A stretch of 64,000 nucleotides of DNA from Pogostemon cablin (lineage: Eukaryota; Streptophyta; Magnoliopsida; Lamiales; Lamiaceae). A program made the translations under genes and the position numbers. This document shows, piece after piece, positions 23,737 through 35,066 of this stretch; the stretch's first letter is position 1, and every line of letters starts with the position of its first letter. A model generated the notes under the pieces. The model was not told the DNA's origin. It saw nothing but the letters and a program-made list of their open reading frames with translations, and did not search any database. The DNA lies in contig CM042966.1 in NCBI GenBank assembly GCA_023678885.1, forward strand, positions 23,822,028 through 23,886,027, given 5' to 3'.

Positions 23737-24090
23737 TGAACGAAGCTACTCGACCTCTGTTCGACGTAAGTGATCTGGTAGAACAGACTACTTCTGGTCG
23801 AACAAAGTCTCTGATCGCAAGTTCAAATTCTCCAGGTTTTGTTCGACCATTGTTCGACCAAGATGGTCTGATCGAATGGACATGCTTTGGTCAAATGGCG
23901 GCTCTGATCGCGATGCAATCTCCCCCATTGTTGTTCGACCAGCATTCGACCAAGATGGTCTGGTCGAATGAATGTGTATTAGTCGAACGGCGGGACATAA
24001 AATAGAGCATCCAGATTTTATTTTTCTGAAAGCTGTTCGACCTCAGTTCGACCATCAGGTATGGTCAAACGAGGTGGTGTTGGTCGAACA
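23737..24090. repeat. Cluster of TTCGACC / GGTCGAA motifs inside element B
   Basis: GTTCGACCA, TGGTCGAAC and near variants occur about a dozen times in 350 bp in both orientations, for example GTTCGACCATTGTTCGACCA near 23842. It lies between the gag and pol remnants, whereas in element A and the solo LTR at 49871 similar clusters lie in U3. Confidence 0.75.
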
Positions 24091-24099
24091 TTGCTCTTT

Positions 24100-25185
24100 C
24101 ATTCTTCGTTTCTGCTCACCTGCTTCATCGAACCTTCGTACTGTGTCCTGAACCTCAATGTGAAGCATTATTCTCCCACGTTTGTGTCAATTAATTCACA
24201 TTCGCAGCTATATGCCCCATAAATGAGGTAAGGTCCTTCAACTACTTTGATAAATCTGCATGATCAACATTCATTCTCGCTTCGATGCGGTCAACCTTTC
24301 CATCATTCTCAGCCATGTATCGATTGAAGGTATCTTCAACACTCTTCACTTCGTGCTGCTGAATACTAGGCCCCCTTTGTGTCAACTCTATAATCTGCCT
24401 CTACTGAAATTCTAGTAGCTTGTTGATGTTAGCTAGACTAGAGACGATCTCATCATTCTTATTCGACTTCTCCACTTGATGTTCAACCTGTGCTACCTTT
24501 CCAAGTACATATGATCCTCTATCTCTCTCCATAGGCTAGTCACGTGAATTCATAGAAATGTTTTCAAATAACTTCTCTGCTTCAAGTGATGTCTTAGATA
24601 ACAGCGCTCCTCCTGATGATGCATCAATAAAAACACACTACTCACAATCCAATCCATAGTAGAATATACTTATGTACTGCGCCTTAGACATTCCATGTTG
24701 TGGGTACCGCCTGAGCATGTCTTTGAACCTTTCCCACGCTTCATGAAATTTCTCACCCTGATTCATAACAAATTGGGTGATCTCTTGCCTCATTCTTAAG
24801 ATCCTTGAGGGTGACATTTATCTCTCCAAAAACTTCTGCTGCAGTTGGTCCCATGTAGTTCAATCTGTGGCATGAAGAGTCTCATACCCAGCTTCTACCT
24901 AATCAATTAATGAAAACTTAAATAGGGCGATCCGCCTAGCATTATCATTAGCTCGTGCTCTCTTTTGAGTGTTTGCATAACCAAGAAATCTTCTGAGATG
25001 TTAATATGGATCTTCAAAACAACCTCCAGAAAAGAGATTCTTTTTAACCATGGTAATAAGAGCAGAATGTATCTCAAAATCATCATCTTCCCCCTTGCTC
25101 TTATCAAAACTATATTGCCAATCCCATAGTTCGTGAAAATTTTACGTATGACATCATTATCAGGATTCTGCCTTACTCGGGCCAT
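24100..25185 (-). pseudogene. Athila-like gag remnant of element B
   Basis: Minus-strand frames, broken by stops, read as gypsy gag. The start at 25185 opens MARVRQNPDNDV. Further on, the frame from about 24690 gives YGLD, then IDASSGGALLSKTSLEAEKL and FENISMNSRDXPMERDRG (X is a stop). This matches the Athila gag pattern in which a YxGL motif is followed by VDAAAGGALM..T..EA..L...MA.N..QWP.ER. A coiled region (VAQVEHQVEKSNKNDEIV) comes after. No zinc knuckle was seen. It is non-functional. Confidence 0.7.
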
Positions 25186-25334
25186 GTTCAGCTAAATGTA
25201 TTATTCTTTCCTTTCCTTCCTTTCCTTTTCCTAGTGTACAAGTACCTCAGAAAAATTTCAGGTAAGATAGAAATAAATAATCACAAATAAAAGTCTTAAT
25301 CAACTAGAAATAATAAAATCAATAATAACAGCCG

Positions 25335-25352
25335 TTCTCGGCAACGCCGCCA
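25335..25352 (-). other. Primer-binding site of element B (tRNA-Asp type)
   Basis: Minus strand TGGCGGCGTTGCCGAGAA, 6 nt from the LTR end. The usual Athila/Tat site, complementary to tRNA-Asp, is TGGCGCCGTTGCCGGGGA, so three positions differ. It fixes the orientation as minus. Confidence 0.82.
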
Positions 25353-25358
25353 AGAACT

Positions 25359-27208
25359 TGATGCGTGTTTTCTTTGAACGCAAAATTAATCCCCAAGTAT
25401 GAAGGATATCAATTGCAGCTTAAGCAAGCGACCAAGTGAATTATCAAACCTAAAGGACGGCGTATTATCAATTTAATTATTAACTAAATTAATTAAGACA
25501 AAGGCAATAAAGTTTTAGAATTTAATTATTAAACAAATAAATAATTAATTAAAATAACAAATAAAATAAAATATCACTCGAAGAATACAAAAATGGATCA
25601 AGTAGGAGAATATGTAGCTCTAGGATAATCCAGTTTCATGCATTAATTTCCCTTCCCTGTGTTGATGTCCGACTCTGTCTTGTGGAATATGGACGCATCA
25701 CTAAACCATGCATATCTACTCTATATGCACAAGTAAACATGCGTGTAGCACGTGTGAATAATCTCGGAGCAAGATATATAATTCCACCCCCTTTCTAGGT
25801 ACTATCAGTATCAATTATTTCCCTGGTCAATTGGTACTCTAACCCGATATGATCTCCCTTTATAGGTACTATAAAATTATCCTCTTTATCCTACTTAATA
25901 ACCCGAATTCAATTCAATTAACAATTATTCATATATGATAGTTCTAATGAAGCTTCGGAGTCCCGTCACTTAGAATCATAATATGGAATCCTGTTCAGCG
26001 GTGAACGCACTCAATCTACAACCAAGATATATATTCAGACTCTATATAACAATTGAAGATGCACTAAACGACCGTGAATATGGATTAATAAAGCACAATC
26101 ATATATAAAATAAATCCACAAGTAGTGTTGTATGGAGTTTACACACGAAAGTTTAATTAATTCATAAAAACCTTCACAACCCTAGTTCTACCAAAAAGGC
26201 TCTAGCCCATGATGTTAGGAAGAACAATCATGAGTGTTGGATAGATCTTACCCAGATGTCTGGAAAATTACAAGATAAATTAGGAAATGAAATAAACCCT
26301 AGATGTGGCGTCGTCGCGTCCTTCTCCATCTTGAATTTTCCTCTTAGTTCTCCTCTTGATTCTATAGACGAATCTTCAGAGTGATGGATGGATGGAAGAT
26401 TGGATGTGGATAATGGTTGAGTGGTGATCCCCCCTTGTGGAGTGTAGTATTGTTGTGGCCTCTCTCCAATCCAATATGACTAATCTCTATTCTAATGAAT
26501 AATGATGTGATCTACATCCCCTTTTGAGCTCTCCTTATGGACCTTGGATGGGCTTTTTCTAGGAAAACACGAAAATACATGCAATAGGATGTAAAACACG
26601 TGACACACATTGAGTAGTGTAAAAACATGCACAAATTCGAAAATTCTCGCTGGCAGCTGCGTGACTTCAGGATTTTGAGTATAACTTCCTCTTCAAAACT
26701 CCGATTTGAGTGATTCTTACGCTGACACGATCTTCTCTTCCTTGTCTTTTTATCCATATAAAGAAATCACAAAAAATCTAATATTTGAATATGTAACAAG
26801 TCATGCAAAGTGTAATATCCATTCTGAACAGGAATAGCTTGCGCGGCTTCATTATTTTGATCATAACTTTCTCATTTGGATTCCGATGGAGGTGTTCGTT
26901 ACGCCAAACGATCCTCACTTTTGTGGCTTTCTAACCATATATCACACTTCCAATTCAGAGCTTCACATAAGCAGAGAAAAATTATACAATTTGGATGTGC
27001 ATTTTTCAACATTCATACACAAATTGCACCTTTTCTCCAACTTTACACTTTTGATCCCTTTTTCCACCTCAAGCACAATAAAACACCTCAAGTGCACTTT
27101 TTTCTAACATATATCGAATATAAGATATTTGTGCTAATATATGACAATAATTCCCATAAAAAAGGTGTTAGATTGGACACTAAAACATGCTTATTATCAC
27201 TCTCATCA
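25359..27208 (-). repeat. 5' LTR of element B (right copy)
   Basis: About 1.85 kb, from TGATGCGTG at 25359 to CTCTCATCA at 27208 on the plus strand. It is a near-full match to 19660-21484 with scattered substitutions and small indels. Confidence 0.87.
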
Positions 27209-27213
27209 ATCAC

Positions 27214-27420
27214 TTCAGTCGAACAAGGTGGTCAAGTCAAACGAAATATGCAGATTCGTACAGAGAGCTTGCTCGACCAAGAGATTTTGATTGACCAGCA
27301 TCATTTTGGTCGAGCAGATGAGGCTTAGTCGAGCAAAATGTGCAAAACTTACAAAACACTTGCTCGACCATTGCTCGACCAGGAGGCCTTGCTCGACCAG
27401 TCAAGGCATGGTCGAACGGA
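27214..27420. repeat. TCGACCA / TGGTCGA motif array in U3 of LTR A
   Basis: About ten copies of GCTCGACCA or its inverse in 200 bp, such as TTGCTCGACCATTGCTCGAC and GGCATGGTCGAACGG. It sits about 100-300 bp upstream of the LTR TATA box, the usual place for U3 regulatory sites. One more copy (GTTCGACCA) lies just before the element B insertion at 19643-19651. Confidence 0.8.
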
Positions 27421-27522
27421 TTTTTGCTGCTTTTATTTATGGTAATTCTGGATTTATTTTACCAAATTTGATGTATGCCGCAAGCAAAAGCCCATCCTAA
27501 GCCCGTAAGGAGGTTTCACGAG

Positions 27523-27529
27523 TATAAAA
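27523..27529 (+). promoter_or_regulatory. TATA box of LTR A
   Basis: TATAAAA within CACGAGTATAAAAGAAGAGC, preceded by AAAAGCCCATCCTAAGCCC. The same arrangement precedes the TATA box of the solo LTR at 50437, which supports a conserved U3/R boundary. Confidence 0.7.
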
Positions 27530-28608
27530 GAAGAGCTTTCGCAGGAGAAAAGAACACACATCACTTCATCATCTATTCATCACCGAAACCCTACCGCCAT
27601 CCGGAAGTTCGTCTGTCGAACCAAGTGAAAACCAAGTAAAGATTTAAGATGGAGAGAGTCACGGAACCCGCATTTAGGGTTTGCTTTGCTTCTTAATTTA
27701 TCTTGTAATTTTCAAGACTATGGGAAAGATCTTACCAACCACCATGATTGTTCCAAGATCAATCATCGGCTAGAACCGCTTCAGTAGTTTTAGGGTTATG
27801 AAGGTTTTATGAGTTAGTTTGTATTTCATGTGAAAACTCCATACAACACTACTTGTGGTTTATTTTATGTAAGATTGAGCTTTTTAAATTCGTACTCACA
27901 ATTGTTTTGTGCATCATTAACTGTTACATAGAGTCTGAATACATATCTTAGTTATTGATTGAGTGTGTTCACTGCTTGCAGGATTACATGTTATAATTCT
28001 AAGTGAAGAGATTTCGAAGTCTTATTAGAACTATCTTATATGAATACTTGTTAATTGAATAATATTCGGGTTAATAAGTAGGATAAAGAGTATAACTTCA
28101 TAGTACCTATAAAGGGAGATTATATCGGGTTAGAGTACTAAATGCACGGGAAATAATTGATATTGATAGTACCTAGAAAGGGGGGTGAATTATATCTATT
28201 ACTCCAAGATATTCACACGTGTCATACGCATGTTTATTTGTGTCATAGAGTGAACTATCATGGTTTAGTGATGCGTCCATAGACCACAAGGCAGAGTCGT
28301 ACATCAACGCATGGAAGAGAGATTAATAAGTAAAACTAGATGACCTGAAGAACTACCTAATTTCTCACTTGATCACAATCGTATTTTCTCTATTGCTTGT
28401 TTATTCAATTTGCTATTTTAATTATTTATTATTTAGTTCCGTAATTATTCCAAACCAATTTGCCAACATAATATTAGTTTATTATAATATAATTATATTG
28501 ATAATAATCCGTCCCCTGGGTTCGATAATCACTTGGTCGCCTATCGAAACTACAATTAATATCCTTCATACTTGGGGATTATTTTGTGTGTTGAGAAAAT
28601 GCTCATCA

Positions 28609-28863
28609 GATACGACGATGGTGGAGACTTCATTGATCTTAAGGTGCACTAGCAGGCCGTAGGTGTTGGCCCTCCCTGAGTGGGTGGTGGTACGAAATAG
28701 ATCGTATGGCGTAGTGTGTTAGCCCCAGCAGACACAGCATCGATGGGCCAAGTGACAATCTGTAGTGATGCGGGTCAAGTTTTGGTTTTGGAGTGGTGTC
28801 TTTGTTGGCTCAGGTTAGCTGGTCGGAGAAGGGGCGGCTACAATATATGGTTCGTTTTGGTTG
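28609..28863. other. Unassigned GC-richer flank between LTR A and the copia element
   Basis: 255 bp, GC-richer than the retroelements around it, containing TGGTGGTACGAAATAGATCG. With the copia element removed it would continue into 44018 onwards. No protein match recognised. Confidence 0.4.
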
Positions 28864-29294
28864 TGTAAATAATAATTAACATTAATTAATTATATTCCAC
28901 ATATGAAGTGGATAATAGAGAGAAAAGGAGTTATGAGACGGTTCTCAACTCCTATCTTCTTGGGTTATAAGTTACTACATCGAGGCAGTTAAAAAATACG
29001 CTAATACGTTGAAATGTTTTTCTGAACATAGAACACATCATAAAGAAAGTTGAGCGTATTCTCTCTCGGTGTTCCTTCTCTCCTGAAATCTCAACTCAAA
29101 ATCTATCCCACAATTAATTTGGTAAAAACTAATCTCTCAACCCCGTGTTGAAGATTTGATCCAGAGGTAATAACGTGAGTATCAACTGGTTCGTCTGTAT
29201 TCTTTCGCTGCTACGCAATCCTACGGTGAGAAGTATGCGATTTCTCTCTATGTGTGAATAGGGTTTATGTTTTAAGAACGTGATTTATCCAACA
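28864..29294 (+). repeat. 5' LTR of the copia element
   Basis: 431 bp starting TGTAAATAAT and ending TTTATCCAACA. It matches 43581-44017 along its length with scattered substitutions. Confidence 0.93.
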
Positions 29295-29295
29295 T

Positions 29296-29308
29296 TGGTA
29301 TCAAAGCC
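29296..29308 (+). other. Primer-binding site of the copia element (initiator tRNA-Met)
   Basis: TGGTATCAAAGCC starts 1 nt after the LTR. The standard site is TGGTATCAGAGCC, so one base differs. Confidence 0.93.
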
Positions 29309-29986
29309 AATGGTTGGTACTCCATTTTTTTCTCTTTAGAATTTCATGGGTTTAAGTTTCTGCTTCTATGATTTAAACGTTCTCACATGATTCTTGTTTG
29401 ATGTTATATGATTGGTGTATTGTGTGACATTGATGAGTTATTTATGTGAGTATAAGGCAGATTATGGTTTTTCTCAGTGGCAATGTGTATTTAACGTTGT
29501 AATTCACCATTAATACTTGAACGTTTTACTTTTTCATCATTTTTTCCTACATGTAAAAGCATGTTTTGACTATATCACTGGTAAGGCCTCGTCAAGAAGA
29601 GTCCATCAATATTTTTGTGCATATTTTGGCCTTCTAAATCTCAAGTTATGATTTTTTGTACTTTTTCAGAAATTGTGCTAAATCTGCAAAGTTTCAGAAA
29701 ATTGGGGGGTCATTTTTTGAAAATTAGAGAAAGTTCAGAGACCTTTCTGTAATTAAAATATAACTGCCTTAGAATTGGGTCGGACTGGGTCAGACCCTGA
29801 ACTGGGTCAAACCAGGCTGGTTAGCCCGGGACCACAGCCCATCGGAGGGCAGCGACCGAAAGTGACGGTGAAATACACGCTCCCACAGACGGTGGCTCCA
29901 GTGGCTGCGCGTTATGCCCACGCACCGGTAGCCGACGACTCCGGAGGTGGTCCGTGGAGTTCATGCGCTGACCGATACTTTCTCCG
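29309..29986 (+). other. Untranslated leader of the copia element
   Basis: No gag frame. The stretch from about 29770 to 29990 is GC-rich, with repeats of CTGGGTCA. Confidence 0.6.
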
Positions 29987-31838
29987 ATGGTGGCGCGTGT
30001 GGTGTGTTTTGTTTTGGTTGCTCTTTTTCTCATAGGCATGGCATCAAGGAGGAGAACATTTTCAACAAAGGACATCAGGACCAAAGAAAAAGTCCTTCAT
30101 GAATTTCTGAACTATAAAATGAAGCCAACACACAACGTAAGGGACCACGCATTGGTTCTGTTTGAACTCTACAACCATTTGTTGTTTTTGATCATAAATA
30201 AAATTTTCCCAACCATACTGTATAATAAGTCGTAATTTTACATCATTATTTTAGATGAATTCATATTTATTTTTATGTGAGTTGTGAATTATTTAGTGTA
30301 ATTACGACTTATTTATATTTTTCACAGTTGAACTTTAATTATTTTATTTCTTATTGAAACAGGCCAAAATTGAGAGAAATTGTCCAGTCACCATAATTTA
30401 TTTTGTGGGAATGATACAATAACTTTTATTGCTGGATATTAAAAGAGTTGACCAAGTAAATTAATGAGAGATTTGATTTGAAAAGCATAAGGAAACTTAC
30501 CAAATTGGAAAGGATTCAATGAACCTGGACACTCTTCAAGAAGGAAAGAAATCAATTAGATTTCTTGGAGGACAAGAAGATAAATAAGGAGAATATATAC
30601 ATCAGAATCCCACGCTAGGCAGACGGTTCGACATCTCACGCAGATTGGAGGGAAGAGCTTCACCATCAAGAACACGAAGAACATCGGTTCTTTTATTTAA
30701 TTTAGTTTTTATTATGTAATTTCGTTTCTAGTCCAAGGGTTGTGAACCTCCCATGAATTATTTATTTGATTGTTAGGAATTTTATGCTGCAAACTTTTAT
30801 ATAAATTTATCTTATTGCATGCACTGAATCGATTTGATAATAATTTGATATTGTTTTAGACTGGCCATCTAGATTAATTGTTAAATTATTTATTTCTATT
30901 TAATGTTCCATGACCCGTAATTGTTGTGAGGATTGAATTGAGTAGCGAAATAGAAGAATAAGATCTAGGTTGTATGATTCCTAACCGATTTTCGTAGTCT
31001 AGTAATTCTATGTTTGGAGTCTTAATACATTTGCGAGTTTGAATCCATAGGGTCACTCATAAATAGTTCAATTTAGTCGTCGTACCCTAATTGATGATCT
31101 TAAGAACATTCGGGTTAATATGGTCGTACAATTAGCCTAGAGATTTGAATTTATATAATTGTTGGTATGTTTAATTCTTGCAATTTTATGAATTAGGATA
31201 TGGGAGGGGATCAAATCCTTGGACTAGGTTTGTTATTTTATTTGTTTATCTTATTTTATTATTTTTTCACTTTAATTATTTATGTTTTTATGTTTATTAG
31301 TTGTTAGTTTCAATCATAATCCCCCTTGTTACTTTCTTAAAAACACAATTAATTCAATTTAAATTCAATTACTCCCTGTGGGTTCGACCCTTACTTATCC
31401 TACTACATTCTTTGTGGGTTCGTTTGGAAAAATTACAAATCTTATTTGGGTTTCGGCGACAGCACACCACTGTATGCTCCGATTTATAGTCCTAAGACCT
31501 GGGCTAACACTTTACCTCCCTACTTACAAAAGAAGTTTTGGGCTCATAGGGAGACTTACAGTGTGGAGCCCAATGGTCATCATATGATGCATGATTTGAT
31601 GATTGCTTCTTTAGAAGAAGATAAAAGACATGCATTAAGATCGGCTTGCTTAAGTATGGGTGGGATTCGATGCTCTGATTGTTTAAGACTGAGAAGTCGA
31701 AGAAAGAGTCAGATAAAGAATCCTCTTATAGATCATTTGGCACGAGCTACCATTGTGTGGGGGACTAGAGATTTTGATTATGATCGTTATGTGGAATCAA
31801 GTGACATATTTAGAGGTTTTATCCGTAGATTTCCTTAA
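29987..31838 (+). pseudogene. Unidentified open frame in the copia leader, split by a solo LTR
   Basis: Frame 1 (29987 to 30222, with a second Met at 30038 opening MASRRRTFSTKD) and frame 2 (31470 to 31838, including SPKTWANTLPPYLQKKFW and ending FRGFIRRFP) are separated by a 1.25 kb solo LTR. If the LTR and one target copy were absent, the two parts would be in the same frame, giving roughly 200 residues. I recognise no domain. A run EFLNYKM is faintly like copia gag (UBN2), but the true gag starts later at 32109. It could be a captured host fragment or an extra ORF of this lineage. Confidence 0.45.
30223..31469 (+). mobile_element. Solo LTR of the element C family
   Basis: 1247 bp, homologous in inverse orientation to the LTRs at 33700 and 39043. 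Shared features include the GGGAGGGGATC...GGACTAGGTTTG block, complementary to that near 33955-33985. The ends are TAATAAG and CACCA, degenerate forms of TGATAAG and TTATCA. CTGTA lies on both sides (30218-30222 and 31470-31474). There is no internal region, so it arose by LTR-LTR recombination. Confidence 0.82.
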
Positions 31839-32108
31839 TTGTATTTTCTAATTGGAAACTCGAGGAGTTCATTAGAATTTATATGTTCTCAGACTTGATT
31901 TATTTACAATTATGGATGGTTGATGTTCTATTTATAAGTGGCAGTTCAATGTTATTGTTGATTAGATGAGATTGATGATTAGTAGTCTCTGAGCTATTTT
32001 TCGAGATTAAATTTTGTGTTATTGATTGAGATGCCTTTATTTTACTTAACGTAAAATTTGATAAAATATTGTTAACATACTGAATCACTTTAATCTCTAA
32101 TAAAGATC
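31839..32108 (+). other. Leader segment just upstream of copia gag
   Basis: AT-rich non-coding sequence ending TAATAAAGATCATGG, with the gag ATG at 32109. Confidence 0.5.
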
Positions 32109-33058
32109 ATGGCATCGAAATCCATTATCGCTGAGTTGAACAAAGGTGAGAAACTCAATGGTGACAATTATGACACGTGGCGTCATAAGATTTAGTACAT
32201 GTTGGATAAACAAGATGCATTGGATGCTATAAACTAAGTCATGGCCGATCCAGGTGTGGGAAATGGAAGTCAAGGGAGGCGTGACCAAGATGCATACCAG
32301 ACATGGAAAAAGAAAAATTTCATTGCATGTGGTATCCTTGTAAGCTCAGTAATCGATCCTATGATCCATGAATGTGAGCAATATCCCACTGCACATGATA
32401 TCTGGGTGTATCTGCTTGAGAAGTATGGTGGTACATCGGTTACAAGGCCTAGGCAGATGACTATTAAGTTTGACACCTACAAAAAGAAACCTGATCATAA
32501 CATTAGACAACATCTCAGGGAGATGTCTAATATGATAATCGAACTTAAGACTGCTGGTCACATTCTCTTCAGTGAGCAACAAATCCAAGCACCAATTCAC
32601 TCTTTACCTGATCGTTGGGAAAATCTGAAGGTAACTTGACTCATAATGAAAGTATTAAAACTTTCAGCGATGTTGCACGTCATGTTGAGTTGGAAGATGA
32701 GAGGCTCGGAGTCTCAAAGCCAACTTCTGGGGCCTTCTATGCCGATTCTACTTCCAAAGGAGTTTCAGCCTTCAAAAGAAAATGAATTGGAAGAAGGGAA
32801 AGAAGGAAAAACAATCTGATAGTGAAAAGCCTGACAAAAACCCATCTAACAAAACTGATGAACAGAAGAAGAAAAAGAAGCATAACAAAAAGAATAAGAA
32901 AGATAAGAGCAAAATGCCATGTTACAACTGTGGTAAGATTGGTCACTTTGCATGTGAATGTCCTGAGACCAAGAGGGATAAGGTAGATTCATCTTATTCT
33001 ATTTCGTGTGAAATTAATGTCTCAAGTACTGTCTTGCTAACTGATTCTTATCCGCTGT
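32109..33058 (+). pseudogene. Copia gag (capsid and zinc-knuckle nucleocapsid), decayed
   Basis: Opens MASKSIIAELNKGEKLNG, followed by DNYDTWRHKI, the copia gag N-terminal signature. Two in-frame stops follow early (TAG near 32192 and TAA near 32236). The capsid core (YQTWKKKNFIACGIL, HDIWVYLLEKYGG, IRQHLREMSNMI) reads to about 32636, where a frameshift moves it to HNESIKTFSDVARHVELEDE. Another shift leads to a Lys-rich basic segment and the CCHC knuckle CYNCGKIGHFACEC (C-x2-C-x4-H-x4-C) at about 32920-32961. The pattern is that of TNT1-like gag-pol. It cannot be translated as one protein. Confidence 0.9.
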
Positions 33059-33309
33059 AGATTATAGACTTAAGAGCTACGGACCATGTGACGAGAGATA
33101 GGGGAGCTTTTGTAGATTTTCGTGGTGTTCCAAAGGGGACTAGGTAGATATATGTGGGAAACAATGCGCGAGTCGAAGTCAAAGGACTTGGGACTTGCAA
33201 ACTAGACCTTGACAATGGTCGGGCCTTTATTCTACATGATGTTCTCTATGCTCCAGAAATCAAGCGAAATCTAATCTCTGTTTCAGTTTTACTTAATTAT
33301 GGGTTATGA
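33059..33309 (+). pseudogene. Copia aspartic protease, active site lost
   Basis: After a stop at 33058 the frame reads IIDLRATDHVTRDRGAF. Copia proteases have DSGAT/DSGAS here, so the catalytic triplet DSG is replaced by DLR. Downstream VEVKGLGTC and LHDVLYAPEIKRNLISV are standard protease motifs. One further stop is seen near 33147. The GAG-preintegrase segment and integrase zinc finger expected next are mostly deleted, since the integrase core resumes at about 33426. Confidence 0.88.
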
Positions 33310-33699
33310 TGTATTATTTACTAGATTTACTGTAGTAATTAGCATTGATGATACTTGTTATGCATCTGGACACATGAATGATGATTTTATGGTTTTAGAT
33401 TGTAATAGAATGACTTTTAGTTATTATGATGATTATTCATATTCACTATTTCTTTACATTCATTGATGATTATTCACGTTTTGGATATGCCTATTTGATA
33501 TCTCATAAGTCCGAAGCATTAGATTGTTTTAGAAGATTCTTGAGTGAAGTTGAAAATCAAAAGGACAATTCCATCAAAGTTTTAAGAACTGATAGAGGAC
33601 GTGAATATCTATCAGAACAATTCAAGGAATTTTGTAATGAAAATGGTATAATCCAACAATTAACCGTTCCTTATACACCTCAACAAAATGGTGTTGCTG

Positions 33700-35052
33700 T
33701 GATAAGCTGTCGTCGACCTACCAAAATAAATTAATTTCCGACTCACTCCAATACTTAGTATAGCAACGAGTTCGAGTCGAACCTTAGAGAGTATAATGAG
33801 ATTTTAATTAAATTCAAGTGTTGCATACATATAAAATAAATAAGGGGGGTTTTGAATTGGAGACTATTGAAATTAACAATAACAATAAATCAACTTAATT
33901 TTTTAAATTACAGAGTATATTGAAAATTAATTATAAAATTAACCAAGCGAGACAAACCTAGTTTAGGATGACGATCCCCTCCCATTTACTAAATTAATTA
34001 ATTATACGAATTAAACATCTAGCCTAGTGTGCAAACTCAAATTCCTAGATTGACGATACGACCAATCAACCTGAATGTTCTAATGTTCATCAATTAGGGT
34101 ACGACCACTAAATTGAACTATTTACGAGTGACCCTATGGATTCGAACTCGTAAATGCATTAAGACTCTAAACATAAAATTACTAGGCTACGAAATCCGGC
34201 TAGGAATCATACAACCTAGATCCTATTACACCTAGAGAGAATAATCTCTACTTGCAACTTAATCCAATTCCTACAATAATTAAGGATTGTAGATCATGAA
34301 ATAGCAGTAAGCAATAAAATAATTACACTAGTTGATCGGGCTATAATAATTATTAAAGTACTATAAAGAACATCAAAGCATGTAATAGAATAAACTTGCA
34401 CAAAAGATTCAATGAAAAACCCTTAATAATTAATCTAAGGTTCAACAGGAGGTTCACGAAATACTAAACTAGAAAAGGGGATTAGCCGCGCATGTTCATA
34501 GAAAAACAAAATTAAAATATAAAAATCGATGATGTCCGATGAACTTGAATCTTCACGATCTCAAAAATGACTTCTAATGCCGCTGCTTCTTCACGCCAAT
34601 CCTCCTAGAAGTATCGTGTCTCTTCGTGTAGCAGCCTCCCCAAAATATAAACAAAATATCTTCCCTTCTTTTGCTTGATCTCTTTTCTTATTTCTTTATT
34701 ACAAAAATATCTCCAGGATCTCTTTTTTATTTACCGTGCCTTCCACAAGATATGGGCCTGATTTGGGATGATTCTGGATCGTGAGAAAACGTGTGAGAGG
34801 ATTTCCAGCTGCCACTTTCCTTAATTATTCTGAATTTTTGTTCGTTTCCACTGACACTGAAGGGTTCAGTGTCAGTTCATCTGGCAACAATGAATTTTCT
34901 CCACAAAACTGCTTGTTTCAACATCAATTTATAACATTAAAGCTCTAATTTACCGAAGATAAGATAAGTCAATTTAGCACCAAATTAGCACATAAATCAA
35001 TCAAATAAACATGAATTTCAACCAAATAATTGTGTTAAAATATGACTTATCA
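33700..35052 (-). repeat. 3' LTR of element C (left copy)
   Basis: 1353 bp, closely matching 39043-40387. It contains the duplicated phrase CACTGACACTGAAGGGTTCA and ends TATGACTTATCA. Confidence 0.93.
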
Positions 35053-35066
35053 AATCTCTCCACACC
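35053..35066 (-). other. Polypurine tract of element C
   Basis: Minus strand GGTGTGGAGAGATT lies directly before the LTR start TGATAAG. Confidence 0.65.

Larger units (their letters stand above)
19660..27208 (-). mobile_element. Element B: complete non-autonomous Athila-like LTR retrotransposon
   Basis: Two LTRs (19660-21484 and 25359-27208) flank about 3.9 kb. ATCAC occurs at 19655-19659 and 27209-27213, a perfect 5-bp duplication inside the LTR of element A. The primer-binding site lies by the right LTR, so the element reads on the minus strand. The interior holds a decayed gag, a small pol remnant and a long non-coding tail. No reverse transcriptase or integrase is present, so it needs trans-acting enzymes. 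Confidence 0.88.
19437..28608 (+). mobile_element. 3' LTR of Athila-like element A, interrupted by element B
   Basis: Starts TGATGAGAGTG at 19437 and ends GAAAATGCTCATCA at 28608. It is split into 19437-19659 and 27214-28608, about 1.62 kb once element B and one copy of ATCAC are removed. The solo LTR at 49871-51460 matches its length and layout. U3 carries clustered TCGACCA motifs and a TATA box at 27523. The U5 end contains ATATCCTTCATACTTGGGG, shared with the LTRs of element B. No duplicated target can be tested because the other end of the element is missing. Confidence 0.82.

Noticed and set aside
28369..28662. 97-codon frame
   Set aside because: Lies in the R/U5 part of LTR A; non-coding in the matching solo LTR.
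30223..31469. 5' LTR of a further full element
   Set aside because: The sequence after it is not a primer-binding site, and CTGTA flanks both ends, so it is a solo LTR.
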